This document shows, one piece after another, positions 34,477 through 43,551 of a stretch of DNA of 64,000 nucleotides (its first letter is position 1; each line of letters begins with the position of its first letter). Location of the stretch: NCBI GenBank assembly GCA_964556115.1, contig CAZKVC010000001.1:372001-436000 (forward strand), in the 5' to 3' direction. The position numbers and the translations under genes are program-made. Source of the stretch: Parvularcula sp964556115. GTDB taxonomy: Bacteria; Pseudomonadota; Alphaproteobacteria; Caulobacterales; Parvularculaceae. The notes under the pieces were generated by a model that saw only the letters and a list, made by a program, of their open reading frames with translations, had not been told where the DNA came from and did not search any database.

Positions 34477-34863
34477 ATGCCGACGTTTTTCCGCATAATT
34501 CTCTTGGCCGCCGCGGTCTTGCTGAGCGCACAGCCGGTGATGGCGTGCTGTCTTCAGGGTCATTCCGCAGCAGTTGAGGTCACGCCTCCCTGTCATGAGA
34601 TGCCCTCCGAAGAGGACCGGGCGGGAAACCTCGCCGGCGACGACTGTCCAGGCTGCGCGGATTGCGAAACAGCTCTTGTGGCCAGTGATGTGAAGCCGAG
34701 CAAACCACTGCTCGATCCCTCGTTCGCGAAGGCTGTGCTCTACGCCTCAGCTCAGATCGCTGAAGTTCCTGAAGTCACCCTCAATGGCGCGACTGGCCCA
34801 CCGAGAACTTCGCTCAACCCACCCCCAAATCCGGTCTCACTCTACCAAAAGCTCCTGATCTGA
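34477..34863 (+). CDS. small exported Cys-rich protein of the copper operon
   Basis: A 128-residue protein with a signal peptide (FFRIILLAAAVLLSAQPVMA) and a cysteine-rich mature start (CCLQGHSA) plus the cluster DDCPGCADCETAL. No domain is recognised. Similar small Cys- or His-rich proteins precede other metal genes in this island (43552-43944 and 62925-63281). It may bind copper in the periplasm, but this is inference. The frame is open upstream into the methyltransferase remnant; I start at the ATG that begins the signal peptide. Confidence 0.65.
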   Translation: MPTFFRIILLAAAVLLSAQPVMACCLQGHSAAVEVTPPCHEMPSEEDRAGNLAGDDCPGCADCETALVASDVKPSKPLLDPSFAKAVLYASAQIAEVPEVTLNGATGPPRTSLNPPPNPVSLYQKLLI

Positions 34864-34927
34864 TCGGGAAGACGCGCGGGCGTGATCCGCAAGCGCGCTT
34901 TCTCGTTTCATCGATCATGGAGCTTTC

Positions 34928-36139
34928 ATGCGTTTTCTGACAATCTTTGTACTGTGCTGGCTGCCGTCAGGCGCCGCCTCCCAGCCTCTCGGCGAGCTGG
35001 AGGACATTCTCCGGACGCATCCGTCGCTCGCCGCCCTTGGCTATGAGACCGAAGCGGCACGCGAGCTTAGCCGCGCCGCAACGGCCCTTCCGGATCCCGT
35101 GCTCTCCTTCGGCATCAACAATCTTCCGGTGAGCGATCCTGCGTTCGATCGTTTCCTGCCTACCAACCGAGCCATCGGTGTCAGGCAGGACTTTCCGAAC
35201 CTTGCCGGGAGGCGGGCTCGGGCAGGCGAAGCCGAGGCCATGGCTGAGATGTCCGAGGCCATGCGGGCTGCCCGCTTCGACGCCCTTCGCGCTCAGCTTA
35301 TCATTCTTCTTCACGAGAAGCGCCGCATCGCGGAAGAGAGAGAGCTCACCCTGGCTCGCCTCGAGAAATACGAACGCCTGACCGACGTTGTGGATGCGGA
35401 GATCAGCGGCGGTCGACCGGCCGTGTTCCGGCTGGCGGAAATCAAGGCGGAACGCGCTGGCGTGTCGCGGCAGCTGGCCGAGCTTGCAGCGCAGGAAGCC
35501 GCCGCGAACGCAGCCTTTCTCGATCTTGTGGGTTTCGTGCCGGAAACGCCGACGCCCGACGTCGCCCCACAGGATTGGGAGGGGGACCCCCTCGCCTTCC
35601 ATAACGTGCAGATCGAGCGGGCAGCAGTTGACCGCGCCGAAAGCTCGGTCCTGGAGGCCAAGGCGGCCTTCCGTCCAAATTGGGGTGCGCAGCTCACCTA
35701 CCAGCAGCGCGACGAAGGCTCGGGAGCGCCCGGCGAAGGGTTTGCCGGCGACGACTGGGTCTCCGGCATGGTCACCGTGACCGTTCCGCTCTGGGCAGGC
35801 CGGAACCAACGGCCTCGGCTACGAGCGGCTGAAGCCGAAGAAGCCGCGGCAAGGTCGCGGTACCTCGCCGCCGCCCGCACGGCCCGAGCGCAGCACCAGG
35901 TCCTCCTGGCACAGATGGAAAGTGCCCAGGCGCAAGCCGCGGCGATCGAGAAGCAGATGGCCGCCGTGGAGGATGAAATCGCCGCACAGCTCAGGACCTA
36001 CGAAAGCGGGGTGGGAGGCTACGCACCGATCATCGACGGCGAAATCACGCTTCTTCGCCTACGAACGGACATCGTCCGTGAGCGTGCCCGCGCCGCGCAG
36101 GCAGCTGCGCGTCTCAACAGCCTTCTGGTGACGCCATGA
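34928..36139 (+). CDS. cusC: TolC-family outer membrane efflux protein (CusC-like)
   Basis: The 403-residue protein has a signal peptide (RFLTIFVLCWLPSGAASQP) and the repeated coiled-coil pattern of TolC/OEP proteins, with AATALPDPVLSFGINNLPVS in the first repeat and VTVPLWAGRNQRPRLRAAEA in the second. Trimeric OEPs form the outer-membrane duct of RND pumps. Its stop overlaps the start of the membrane fusion protein (ATGA), and the CusA pump follows, so it is the outer component of this heavy-metal efflux system. Confidence 0.9.
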   Translation: MRFLTIFVLCWLPSGAASQPLGELEDILRTHPSLAALGYETEAARELSRAATALPDPVLSFGINNLPVSDPAFDRFLPTNRAIGVRQDFPNLAGRRARAGEAEAMAEMSEAMRAARFDALRAQLIILLHEKRRIAEERELTLARLEKYERLTDVVDAEISGGRPAVFRLAEIKAERAGVSRQLAELAAQEAAANAAFLDLVGFVPETPTPDVAPQDWEGDPLAFHNVQIERAAVDRAESSVLEAKAAFRPNWGAQLTYQQRDEGSGAPGEGFAGDDWVSGMVTVTVPLWAGRNQRPRLRAAEAEEAAARSRYLAAARTARAQHQVLLAQMESAQAQAAAIEKQMAAVEDEIAAQLRTYESGVGGYAPIIDGEITLLRLRTDIVRERARAAQAAARLNSLLVTP

Positions 36140-37827
36140 AACATCTTGCACTCCTTCTTGCCCTGCTCCTTGCCGCCTGCGGAGACGTTGGGCAGGATCA
36201 CAGCGAGACCGACGCAGTCGAGGCAGAGAGCGCGCTCTACACCTGTCCGATGCACCCTCACTACATCTCGACGGATCCTGACGGTTCCTGCCCGATCTGC
36301 GGCATGGACCTGGTCCCCGCTGCGGCTGCCGACACGACGTCGGTCACTGGCACCCAAGGCATCGCGGTATCGCCTGAGATTATCCAGACGATCGGTGTCA
36401 GGACGGAATTGGCCGGGCGGACGTCGTTGCGCCGGACCCTCCGGGCCTTCGGCACGGTCGAAGCCAATGAGCGCACGGAAGTCGTGGTCGCCTCGCGCCT
36501 TGAAGGCTGGATCGAGGAGCTGGCCGTCAGGGCGGAGGGTGACGCCGTCGATCCGGGAACGGTTCTTTACCGCGTCTACAGCCCCAACCTGATCGCCGCG
36601 CAGAAGGACTATCTCAACGCCCTCGATATCGGCAACGAGCGTCGGATCGAAGCGGTGCGGCAACGCCTCGTTTCGCTTGGCATGCAGCCCCCCTCCATCG
36701 CAGAGCTGTCCCGTAGCCGTTCAGTCATCGAGCGCCTTCCCATCCGGGCCGAGCGGGGCGGGATCGTGGCCGAGCTCAACGTCCGGGGTGGTGACTATGT
36801 GAAGCCTGGCGACGCCATCATGACGCTTCAGTCCTACGACGATGTCTGGGTCATGGCCGAGATCCCGGAACAGGACCTTCACCTCGTCAGAAGCGGCGCC
36901 GAAGCCAGTCTGGACTTCCCGAGCGCTCCTTCCCTCGCGAGTGTCGGCGAGGTCGACTACATCTACCCGACCATCGATCCTGTGACGCGAACGGGACGCC
37001 TACGGATTGTTGTGGGCAACGCGTCGGGCCGTCTTCGCCCCGGCGCCTATGCCGACATCCGCATCGAGACGGATGCGGGCACGGTGCTGGCGGTGCCCTC
37101 CGAAGCGATCCTGCGCGAGAGCCGCGGCGCCCATGTGATCGTGGCGCTCGGCGAGGGCCGGTTCCTGCCCCGGCCTGTCATCACGGGACTGTCCGCAGGC
37201 GGTATGACCGAAGTGACCGCGGGCCTCGAAGAAGGTGAGCGGGTCGTTGCAAGCGGTCAGTACCTTCTCGACAGTGAAGCCAAGCTCCGTGAGGGCTTCT
37301 CCGCGCTCAGCCGCCCGGCCGCAGGTCCAGAGACCCCTTTGGATGAGATCCCGCTTGACCAGGCGGACCTCGGACAGATCGACCACTTCGTCGACATGGC
37401 CCTCTACTTCCACGAGGCCCTGACCGACGGGTACAGCGTCGAGCCGAGCTTCATCGACCCGGTGCTGGCGCTTGGAGAAGTCCTGTCCGCACGCTTTTCC
37501 GGGACGCGGCTTGCCCCCATCATCGAAGGTGCAGAAGGCGCGCTTCGCGAAGCGCAGCAGGCGGAGCGAGGTAGCGGCCTTGCGAATGCGCTGGCGTCCC
37601 TGATGGAAGCCTTGAACCCTTGGCTCATGGCGGGAGCGCCCCAGCACTATGCAGACAAGGGTCTCGTCCTCTTCGAGGACGCCGAGGGACGCCGGTGGGT
37701 CCAGGAAGGTGGTCCAGCAAGAAACCCCTACGGTGACGAGGACTCTACAGCCATCGACTGGCCCCGGCGCATGGCATCGGTTCAATCTGCTGAACCGCGT
37801 CCCATCGATCCCCATGCGAACCATTAG
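36136..37827 (+). CDS. cusB: RND efflux periplasmic adaptor (CusB-like) with heavy-metal-binding domain
   Basis: The 563-residue lipoprotein (lipobox LLAAC, Cys15) has an N-terminal heavy-metal-binding domain at about 35-60 (YTCPMHPHYIS then CPICGMDLVP), a membrane-fusion core with lipoyl/HlyD strands (VASRLEGWIEELAVRAEGD, RGGIVAELNVRGGDYVKPGD) and a beta-barrel. After about residue 400 there is an extra 160-residue alpha-helical region resembling DUF3347-type tails. CusB delivers Cu(I)/Ag(I) to CusA. It is coupled to cusC and lies 6 bases before cusA. Confidence 0.93.
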   Translation: MKHLALLLALLLAACGDVGQDHSETDAVEAESALYTCPMHPHYISTDPDGSCPICGMDLVPAAAADTTSVTGTQGIAVSPEIIQTIGVRTELAGRTSLRRTLRAFGTVEANERTEVVVASRLEGWIEELAVRAEGDAVDPGTVLYRVYSPNLIAAQKDYLNALDIGNERRIEAVRQRLVSLGMQPPSIAELSRSRSVIERLPIRAERGGIVAELNVRGGDYVKPGDAIMTLQSYDDVWVMAEIPEQDLHLVRSGAEASLDFPSAPSLASVGEVDYIYPTIDPVTRTGRLRIVVGNASGRLRPGAYADIRIETDAGTVLAVPSEAILRESRGAHVIVALGEGRFLPRPVITGLSAGGMTEVTAGLEEGERVVASGQYLLDSEAKLREGFSALSRPAAGPETPLDEIPLDQADLGQIDHFVDMALYFHEALTDGYSVEPSFIDPVLALGEVLSARFSGTRLAPIIEGAEGALREAQQAERGSGLANALASLMEALNPWLMAGAPQHYADKGLVLFEDAEGRRWVQEGGPARNPYGDEDSTAIDWPRRMASVQSAEPRPIDPHANH

Positions 37828-37833
37828 GGGGCA

Positions 37834-40800
37834 ATGATGACGGATAAGCACCAAGACGACCTGACAGGCCACGACCCCTCCCGCTCATGGGTGGCAGGGC
37901 TGATCGAATGGTCCGTCGCCAACCAGCTGATCGTGCTGCTCGCCGCTGCGGCCCTCGCCGTCTTCGGCTGGATGGCAGCGCGCGAGACACCGCTCGACGC
38001 CATTCCGGACCTCACCGACACGCAGGTCATCATCCGCACCGACTTTCCCGGGCAGAGCCCCGAGATCGTCGAGGATCTTGTCACCTATCCCCTGTCCTCG
38101 AACCTTCTGGGCCTGCCGCGCACGAAAGACGTCCGCGCATCGTCGATGTTCGGGACAAGCTTCGTCTACGTCATCTTCGAGGATGACGTGGACCTCTACT
38201 GGGCCCGGAGCCGCGTCCTCGAAGCTCTGTCACGCATCGGTCCGGAGCTGCCGGAGAGCGCCGTGCCCCAGATCGGTCCCGATGCGACCGGTGTGGGCTG
38301 GATCTATCAGTACGCCCTCGTGGACCGCACCGGGGGGACGGACCTTGCCGAGCTGCGCTCCATCCAGGACTGGTTCCTGAAGCTCGAGCTCTCGGGTGTC
38401 GAAGGCGTGGCGGAAGTGGCTTCCGTCGGCGGCTTCGAGCGGGAATACCAGGTCCTCGTGGATCCGAACCGCCTGCGGTCCTACGGCGTCTCCCTTGCGG
38501 AACTTGGCGAGGCCGTGCGCACCGCATCGAGCGAAGTGGGCGGTCGGGTGCTGGAGCAGGGCGAGACGGAGTTCATCATCCGCTCCTCCGGCTATGTGGA
38601 CGAGAAGGCCGATCTAGAAACCGTCGTCGTCTACGCCGTGGATGGATCGCCCGTCCTCTTGCGCGATGTCGCCCGCATCATCGAAGGCCCAGCCTTGAGG
38701 CGGGGCATTGCCGAGCTCAACGGCGAGGGCGAAGTGGTCGCAGGCGTCGTGGTCATGCGCGACGGCGAGAACGCGCTTCAGGTGATCGAGCGGGTGAAGG
38801 AGAAGCTTGCGGAGCTCTCCAGCGGCCTGCCCGACGGCGTCGAGATCGTCACCGTCCATGACCGGGCGCCGCTGATCGAGGGGGCCGTCTCCTACCTCGA
38901 AGAGAAGCTGATCGAGGAGGGCATCGCCGTCGCCCTCGTCATTTTCGTCTTCCTCCTCCACATCCGCTCGTCGTTGGTTGCGATCATCAGCCTGCCCCTC
39001 GGCGTCCTCGGTGCGTTCCTCGTCATGTCGTTTCAGGGCGTGACCGCCAACATCATGTCGCTGGGCGGGATCGCGATCGCCATCGGGGCGATGGTCGATG
39101 CGGCCATCGTGCTGGTGGAGAACGCAGGGCGGAAGCTGGCCGACCTGCCCGAGGACGCGCCGAAGAACGAACGGCGAGCGGTCATCCTCGCCTCCGCCAA
39201 AGAGGTGGGTCCGGGTATCTTCTTCTCCTTGCTGATCATCACGGTCAGCTTCCTGCCGGTCTTCGCGCTGACGGGGCAGAGCTTCCGACTCTTCAGCCCG
39301 CTGGCCTTCACCAAGACCTACGCCATGGCTTTTGCGGCCATCCTCTCGGTGACATTGGTGCCGGTCTTGATGATCTACCTGCTGCGCGGCCGGTTCAGGC
39401 GCGAGGACGAAAACCCGGTCAGCCGCGTCTTCGTCCGGCTCTACAGGCCCCTCTTGTCCCTCGCCCTGAAGTTCCGTTGGGCGACCCTTGGCCTTGCGGC
39501 GCTTCTCACCGCAAGCGTCATCGTGCCGATGAACCGTCTGGGTTCGGAGTTCATGCCGGCACTTTATGAGGGCGAGCTTCTTTACATGCCCACGACCCTC
39601 CCCGGTGTCTCGGCGACCAAGGCGCGCGAGCTTCTTGGGCAGACGAACCGGATCATCATGACCGTGCCAGAGGTCGAGCGGGCCTTCGGCAAGGCAGGCC
39701 GGGCAGACACGGCGACGGACCCTGCGCCCCTGACGATGATCGAGACCTGGATCGAGCTGAAGCCGAAGTCGGAATGGCGGACGGGCGTGACCGCTGAGGA
39801 CATTGTCGATGATCTCAACGCCCGGCTTGCCGTCCCCGGGCTCGTCAATTCCTTCGGCTATCCGATCAAGATCCGTATGGACATGGTCTCGACTGGCATC
39901 CGCACACCCGTCGGAATCAAGGTCACTGGCGACGACCTCGCGGGGATCGAAGAAGTTGCCCGCCGGATCGAAGCCGTTGTCACCGACGTTCCTGGTACAC
40001 GCTCCGCCTTCGCCGACAGGGTTCTCGGCGGTCGCTACCTCGAGATCGAGCCCGACCGTCTGGCCCTCGCACGCCACAATATCGATATGGGCACGTTCCA
40101 GAACGTCATCCAGATGGCCCTTGGCGGCATGCGGATGAGCCAGTCGGTCGAGGGTCGCGAGCGCTACGACATCATTCTGCGTTACGACCGTCCGTTCAGG
40201 GAAAACATCGACGATCTGGGCGATGTCCTCGTCGCGGCACCGGGAGGTGCTCAAATACCTCTGGGCGAGCTGGCCACGGTCAGCTACGCGGAGGGGCCGC
40301 CGATGATCCGTTCCGAGAACGCCCGCCTGACCGGGTGGGTCTTCGTCGACATCGAGGGGCGCGACATGGGTTCCTATGTGGCGGAGGCGCGCGATGTGAT
40401 TGCCGACGCCGTCGACCTGCCACCGGGCTACGCCGTTGCCTTCTCCGGGCAATATGAAGAGTTCGAGAAGGCAAACGCTCGCCTTCGGATGGCGATCCCC
40501 GCCACGGTGGCGATCATCTTCCTTCTCCTGATGCTGCATTTCGGCAGGCTGGACCGTACCCTGATGATCATGCTGTCCCTGCCCTTCGGCCTTGCGGGCG
40601 GGCTTTGGGCGGTCTGGCTTGCGGGCTACAACCTGTCGGTGGCCGTAGCCGTTGGCTTCATCGCCCTGGCGGGGATCGCGGTGGAGACGGCGGTGGTCAT
40701 GCTTCTCTATATCGATGCCGAAGTGCGGGAGCGCCGACCGGCGGACAGGCAAACGCTGACCGAGGCCGTCGCCCACGGCGCGGCCCTCCGCCTGCGTCCC

Positions 40801-41052
40801 AAGCTCATGACGGTCCTGACGATCTTCGCGGGGCTCCTGCCGATCTTCCTGACGACCGGCATCGGCTCGGACGTCATGCGCCGCATCGCCTTGCCCATGG
40901 TGGGCGGCATGGCCACGACACTCCTTCTCACCCTTCTCGTCCTGCCCGCGATCTATGCTCTATGGGTGGGGCGCAACTTCCGAACGACTGGGGAACAGAC
41001 CCTTCCCCGGTCCGCACCCCCTTCATCCGACCTGCAAGGAGAACCTACATGA
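37834..41052 (+). CDS. cusA: heavy-metal RND pump (CusA/CzcA family)
   Basis: The 1072-residue inner-membrane pump has 12 membrane helices and two large periplasmic loops. Conserved parts are the N-terminal ETPLDAIPDLTDTQVIIRTD, the porter motif VTYPLSSNLLGLP, and the proton-relay helix GGIAIAIGAMVDAAIVLVEN with its Asp. Family HME-RND members export Cu(I)/Ag(I) or divalent metals. The Cus-type partners and the following CusF-like protein favour Cu(I). A second ATG three bases downstream is possible. Its stop overlaps the next start. Confidence 0.95.
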   Translation: MMTDKHQDDLTGHDPSRSWVAGLIEWSVANQLIVLLAAAALAVFGWMAARETPLDAIPDLTDTQVIIRTDFPGQSPEIVEDLVTYPLSSNLLGLPRTKDVRASSMFGTSFVYVIFEDDVDLYWARSRVLEALSRIGPELPESAVPQIGPDATGVGWIYQYALVDRTGGTDLAELRSIQDWFLKLELSGVEGVAEVASVGGFEREYQVLVDPNRLRSYGVSLAELGEAVRTASSEVGGRVLEQGETEFIIRSSGYVDEKADLETVVVYAVDGSPVLLRDVARIIEGPALRRGIAELNGEGEVVAGVVVMRDGENALQVIERVKEKLAELSSGLPDGVEIVTVHDRAPLIEGAVSYLEEKLIEEGIAVALVIFVFLLHIRSSLVAIISLPLGVLGAFLVMSFQGVTANIMSLGGIAIAIGAMVDAAIVLVENAGRKLADLPEDAPKNERRAVILASAKEVGPGIFFSLLIITVSFLPVFALTGQSFRLFSPLAFTKTYAMAFAAILSVTLVPVLMIYLLRGRFRREDENPVSRVFVRLYRPLLSLALKFRWATLGLAALLTASVIVPMNRLGSEFMPALYEGELLYMPTTLPGVSATKARELLGQTNRIIMTVPEVERAFGKAGRADTATDPAPLTMIETWIELKPKSEWRTGVTAEDIVDDLNARLAVPGLVNSFGYPIKIRMDMVSTGIRTPVGIKVTGDDLAGIEEVARRIEAVVTDVPGTRSAFADRVLGGRYLEIEPDRLALARHNIDMGTFQNVIQMALGGMRMSQSVEGRERYDIILRYDRPFRENIDDLGDVLVAAPGGAQIPLGELATVSYAEGPPMIRSENARLTGWVFVDIEGRDMGSYVAEARDVIADAVDLPPGYAVAFSGQYEEFEKANARLRMAIPATVAIIFLLLMLHFGRLDRTLMIMLSLPFGLAGGLWAVWLAGYNLSVAVAVGFIALAGIAVETAVVMLLYIDAEVRERRPADRQTLTEAVAHGAALRLRPKLMTVLTIFAGLLPIFLTTGIGSDVMRRIALPMVGGMATTLLLTLLVLPAIYALWVGRNFRTTGEQTLPRSAPPSSDLQGEPT

Positions 41053-41465
41053 CCTTCAAGATCTCTACCCTCGCGCTCACCGGTGCCTTGGCGCTGGCCA
41101 CGGCCGCCTGCGGGGACACGGACGAAACGACCGCACCTAATCCGTCCGTGGACACCATGGCCGAGATGGACCATTCGGGCGACGACATGTCCGGCGACAC
41201 GGGCCACGCCCGCGGCACCATCGTCTCCGTCGCCGAGGACGAGCTTGGCATCGACCACGGCCCCATCGACGGGATCGGCATGGATGCGATGACCATGCTG
41301 TTCGGCACCATGGGCGAGGTCGATGCGACTGCGTTCGAGGAAGGCGACCAAGTCTCCTTCATGGTCAAGCGCGGCCGCGACGGCTCCTACCGGATCATGG
41401 CCATCTGCGACACGGACGAGGCGGGCGAGGACTGCCTCGACACCATGATGCCGCACGACCACTGA
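41049..41465 (+). CDS. CusF-like copper-binding lipoprotein
   Basis: The 138-residue protein has a lipoprotein signal (lipobox ATAAC, Cys21), an acidic Met/His-rich linker (MAEMDHSGDDMSGDTGHA) and a CusF-like OB fold: GTIVSVAEDELGIDHGPI, then GMDAMTMLFGTM. The pattern DHGPIDGIGMDAMTM keeps the His and Met residues used by CusF to bind Cu(I). It would hand copper to the CusBA pump in the periplasm. Coupled to cusA by a 4-base overlap. Confidence 0.88.
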   Translation: MTFKISTLALTGALALATAACGDTDETTAPNPSVDTMAEMDHSGDDMSGDTGHARGTIVSVAEDELGIDHGPIDGIGMDAMTMLFGTMGEVDATAFEEGDQVSFMVKRGRDGSYRIMAICDTDEAGEDCLDTMMPHDH

Positions 41466-41480
41466 TCGGGAGAGCTGCTC

Positions 41481-42209
41481 GTGACGATCCTCAAATGGTC
41501 CGTGCGCCTTCACAAATGGGTCGCTCTCGTGATCGGTATTCAGATCCTTCTCTGGATCGCCGGCGGCTTCATCATGAGCGTCGTGCCCATCGATCGGGTG
41601 CGGGGTGAACACAAGATCGCGGTAGAGGAGCCCGCTCCCCTGTCGCCGCACGGGATGGTCTCCCTCGGCGAGCTTCAGGCCCGCCACGGTCTTGAAGGTA
41701 TTGTTGGCGCTGAAACCGGCGTCATCCTTGGCAAGCCCGTCTGGCGCGTGTCGCTGATAGACGGGGCGCAAGCGACCTTCGGCGCCGGGGACGGCGAGCG
41801 TCTGTCCCCGGCGTCGCGTGAGCTCGCCGCGGCGATTGCGCTTGCCGACTATCGCGGCCCCGGCGAGCTGACCCAGCTCGAACGGCTCGACGAGCTACCG
41901 AGCGAGATCGGCGGCTCGGTGCCGGTGTGGCGCGCCATCTTCGACGACCGCGACGCGACCACGCTCTACATCGATCCGCACACGGCGTCCGTCAGGTCGA
42001 GGCGCTCAGCGACCTGGCGCTTCTACGACTTCTTCTGGAAGCTGCACATCATGGACTATGACGACGGCGCGGCCTTCAACCACCCGCTGCTCGTCACCGC
42101 CGCAGGAGCCGGGCTCTTGGCCGCGCTGTCAGGTCTCGTGCTTCTGTTCATCCGTATGCGGCGTCTTTTCATTGTAGAGAGAAACAGGCGCGCATTGCCA
42201 AAGGCGTAG
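41481..42209 (+). CDS. PepSY-domain membrane protein
   Basis: A 242-residue protein with an N-terminal membrane helix (HKWVALVIGIQILLWIAGGF), a periplasmic domain with PepSY-type strands (HTASVRSRRSATWRFYDFFW), and a second helix near the end (LLVTAAGAGLLAALSGLVLL) followed by a basic tail. PepSY-TM proteins are often linked with iron or copper reductases, and may be reductase partners. The start is a GTG 15 bases after the CusF-like gene. It ends 2 bases from the convergent csoR gene. Confidence 0.75.
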   Translation: MTILKWSVRLHKWVALVIGIQILLWIAGGFIMSVVPIDRVRGEHKIAVEEPAPLSPHGMVSLGELQARHGLEGIVGAETGVILGKPVWRVSLIDGAQATFGAGDGERLSPASRELAAAIALADYRGPGELTQLERLDELPSEIGGSVPVWRAIFDDRDATTLYIDPHTASVRSRRSATWRFYDFFWKLHIMDYDDGAAFNHPLLVTAAGAGLLAALSGLVLLFIRMRRLFIVERNRRALPKA

Positions 42210-42211
42210 GT

Positions 42212-42487
42212 CTACTTCTTCTTGCCGCCGAGAACGGCGACCAGCTCCTCTACCTTCTCGCGCCGGTCTTCGATCTTGTCGGACGCCAAAGCATGCTCGA
42301 CGCAGGTCGCGAGGTGGTCGTCGAGGATGACCGTCTCGAGGCCGCTGAGCGCCGCCTTGATCGCCTGCACCTGCCGCACGATGTCGATGCAGTAGCGCTC
42401 GTCGTCGATCATCTTAGCGATGCCGCGGACCTGCCCTTCGATCCGTGCGAGACGCCGCTTCGCCGCCGATCTGGTATCTTCCTTCAT
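42212..42487 (-). CDS. csoR: copper-sensing repressor CsoR
   Basis: The 91-residue all-helical protein of the CsoR/RcnR family has the Cu(I) ligand set Cys33, His58 and Cys62 (RYCIDIVRQVQA and DDHLATCVEHA), and the family start KRRLARIEGQVRGIAKMI. Loss of DNA binding on Cu(I) uptake derepresses target genes. It probably controls the whole island through the ATACCC-N5-GGGTAT sites. Its own start has one of these 4 bases upstream, so it is likely autoregulated. Confidence 0.93.
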   Translation of the reverse strand: MKEDTRSAAKRRLARIEGQVRGIAKMIDDERYCIDIVRQVQAIKAALSGLETVILDDHLATCVEHALASDKIEDRREKVEELVAVLGGKKK

Positions 42488-42490
42488 CGC

Positions 42491-42540
42491 ATACTCCGTA
42501 TGGGGTATCTACTATAGACCACGTCCGGTCGACCGCGCAA
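42491..42540 (-). promoter_or_regulatory. csoR promoter and operator
   Basis: On the minus strand a TTGCGC (42540-42535), an 18-base spacer and TATAGT (42516-42511) form a promoter. Just downstream lies the palindrome ATACTCCGTATGGGGTAT (42491-42508 on the plus strand), 4 bases from the csoR start and containing the GGAG ribosome-binding site. This site would allow autorepression. Confidence 0.7.
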
Positions 42541-42616
42541 GATCATCGATCCCAAGGGCATGGGCGACGCCCTCATTCCGTTCGCCTGGAAGGTAGGTTT
42601 GAGCCTTCCTCTCCCG

Positions 42617-42640
42617 CCAAGGAACGAAACGCGTCCTTGG
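42617..42640 (+). other. inverted repeat in the csoR-grx interval
   Basis: CCAAGGA (42617-42623) and TCCTTGG (42634-42640) form a 7-bp stem around a 10-base loop, between the divergent csoR gene and the glutaredoxin-MauE gene. It may be a leader hairpin or a binding site. Confidence 0.3.
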
Positions 42641-42657
42641 ATTGTTGCTCGGCAAGG

Positions 42658-42674
42658 ATACCCTACGCGGGTAA
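42658..42674 (+). promoter_or_regulatory. CsoR-like operator
   Basis: ATACCCTACGCGGGTAA, a near-perfect ATACCC-N5-GGGTAT site in the divergent interval between csoR and the glutaredoxin-MauE gene. Confidence 0.5.
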
Positions 42675-42726
42675 CCGGGGAGGTGTTGGGCGAAGAGACC
42701 CCATTTACGCCGCTCCTGAATTCATG

Positions 42727-42743
42727 GTACCCCCTTGGGGTAT
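42727..42743 (+). promoter_or_regulatory. CsoR-like operator at the glutaredoxin-MauE start
   Basis: GTACCCCCTTGGGGTAT, the most symmetrical copy of the palindrome, ending 10 bases before the ATG at 42754 and overlapping an alternative ATG at 42742. Confidence 0.65.
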
Positions 42744-42753
42744 GCGAGGTGAT

Positions 42754-43548
42754 ATGAGTGCGACGATAGCCGAACAAGCTTCATCTGCTGACAACGCAGA
42801 CAAGACTGCCCGTCTCTACCGGATGGTCATGCCGGGCCATGTCTGCCCCTACGGCATCAAGTCGAAGTGGTACCTCGAACGAAAAGGTTTCAAGGTCGAG
42901 GACCATCACCTCGAGACCCGCGAGCAAACCGACGCCTTCAAGGAGAAGCACGGGGTGAAGACGACCCCCCAGACCTTTATCGGCGGAGAGCGGATCGGCG
43001 GCTTCGACGCGATCAAGAAGCACTTCGACAGTGCCCTCGCGAAGAAGGAGGGTGAGAAGACCTACACCCCGGTCCTCGTCATCTTCGGCGTCTGCGCACT
43101 GATGGCGTGGGGCGCGAGCTTCGTGGCGACGGGTGAAGCTGTCAGCCTGCGCGGTATCGAATGGTTCGCGGCCTTCTCCATGGCCGTCCTGTCAATCCAG
43201 AAGCTGCGCGATGTCGAGAGCTTCTCGACCATGTTCCTCAACTACGACCTTCTCGCCAAGCGCTGGGTTCCCTACGGCTACATCTACGCCTTCGCCGAGG
43301 GGCTCGCGGCGGTCCTGATGATCGCCGGCGGCGGTTTCGCTCTTCTGGGTTCGCCGATCGCGCTGTTCATCGGAACCGTTGGCGCCGTCTCCGTCTTCAA
43401 GGCGGTCTATATTGACAAGCGCGAGCTCAAATGCGCCTGCGTCGGCGGGAACAGCAACGTGCCCTTGGGCTTCGTGTCGCTGACCGAGAACCTCGTCATG
43501 ATGGCCATGGGGATCTGGATGCCGCTGAAGCTTCTGGTTCTCGGCTAG
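42754..43548 (+). CDS. glutaredoxin-MauE fusion membrane protein
   Basis: The 264-residue protein joins an N-terminal glutaredoxin domain (residues about 20-95, active site VCPYGIKSKWY, cis-Pro region TTPQTFIGGERIGGFD) to a MauE/DoxX-type membrane part with four helices (about 105-260). The CPYG site has one Cys (monothiol). A redox relay across the membrane is the likely role, perhaps keeping thiols of periplasmic copper proteins reduced; the target is unknown. The start at 42754 has a GAGGTG site. It begins the operon 42754-49288. Confidence 0.85.
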   Translation: MSATIAEQASSADNADKTARLYRMVMPGHVCPYGIKSKWYLERKGFKVEDHHLETREQTDAFKEKHGVKTTPQTFIGGERIGGFDAIKKHFDSALAKKEGEKTYTPVLVIFGVCALMAWGASFVATGEAVSLRGIEWFAAFSMAVLSIQKLRDVESFSTMFLNYDLLAKRWVPYGYIYAFAEGLAAVLMIAGGGFALLGSPIALFIGTVGAVSVFKAVYIDKRELKCACVGGNSNVPLGFVSLTENLVMMAMGIWMPLKLLVLG

Positions 43549-43551
43549 ACG

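Noticed and set aside
38614..40776. Minus-strand open frame of 720 codons
   Set aside because: Antisense shadow of cusA, with His/Asp-rich nonsense composition.
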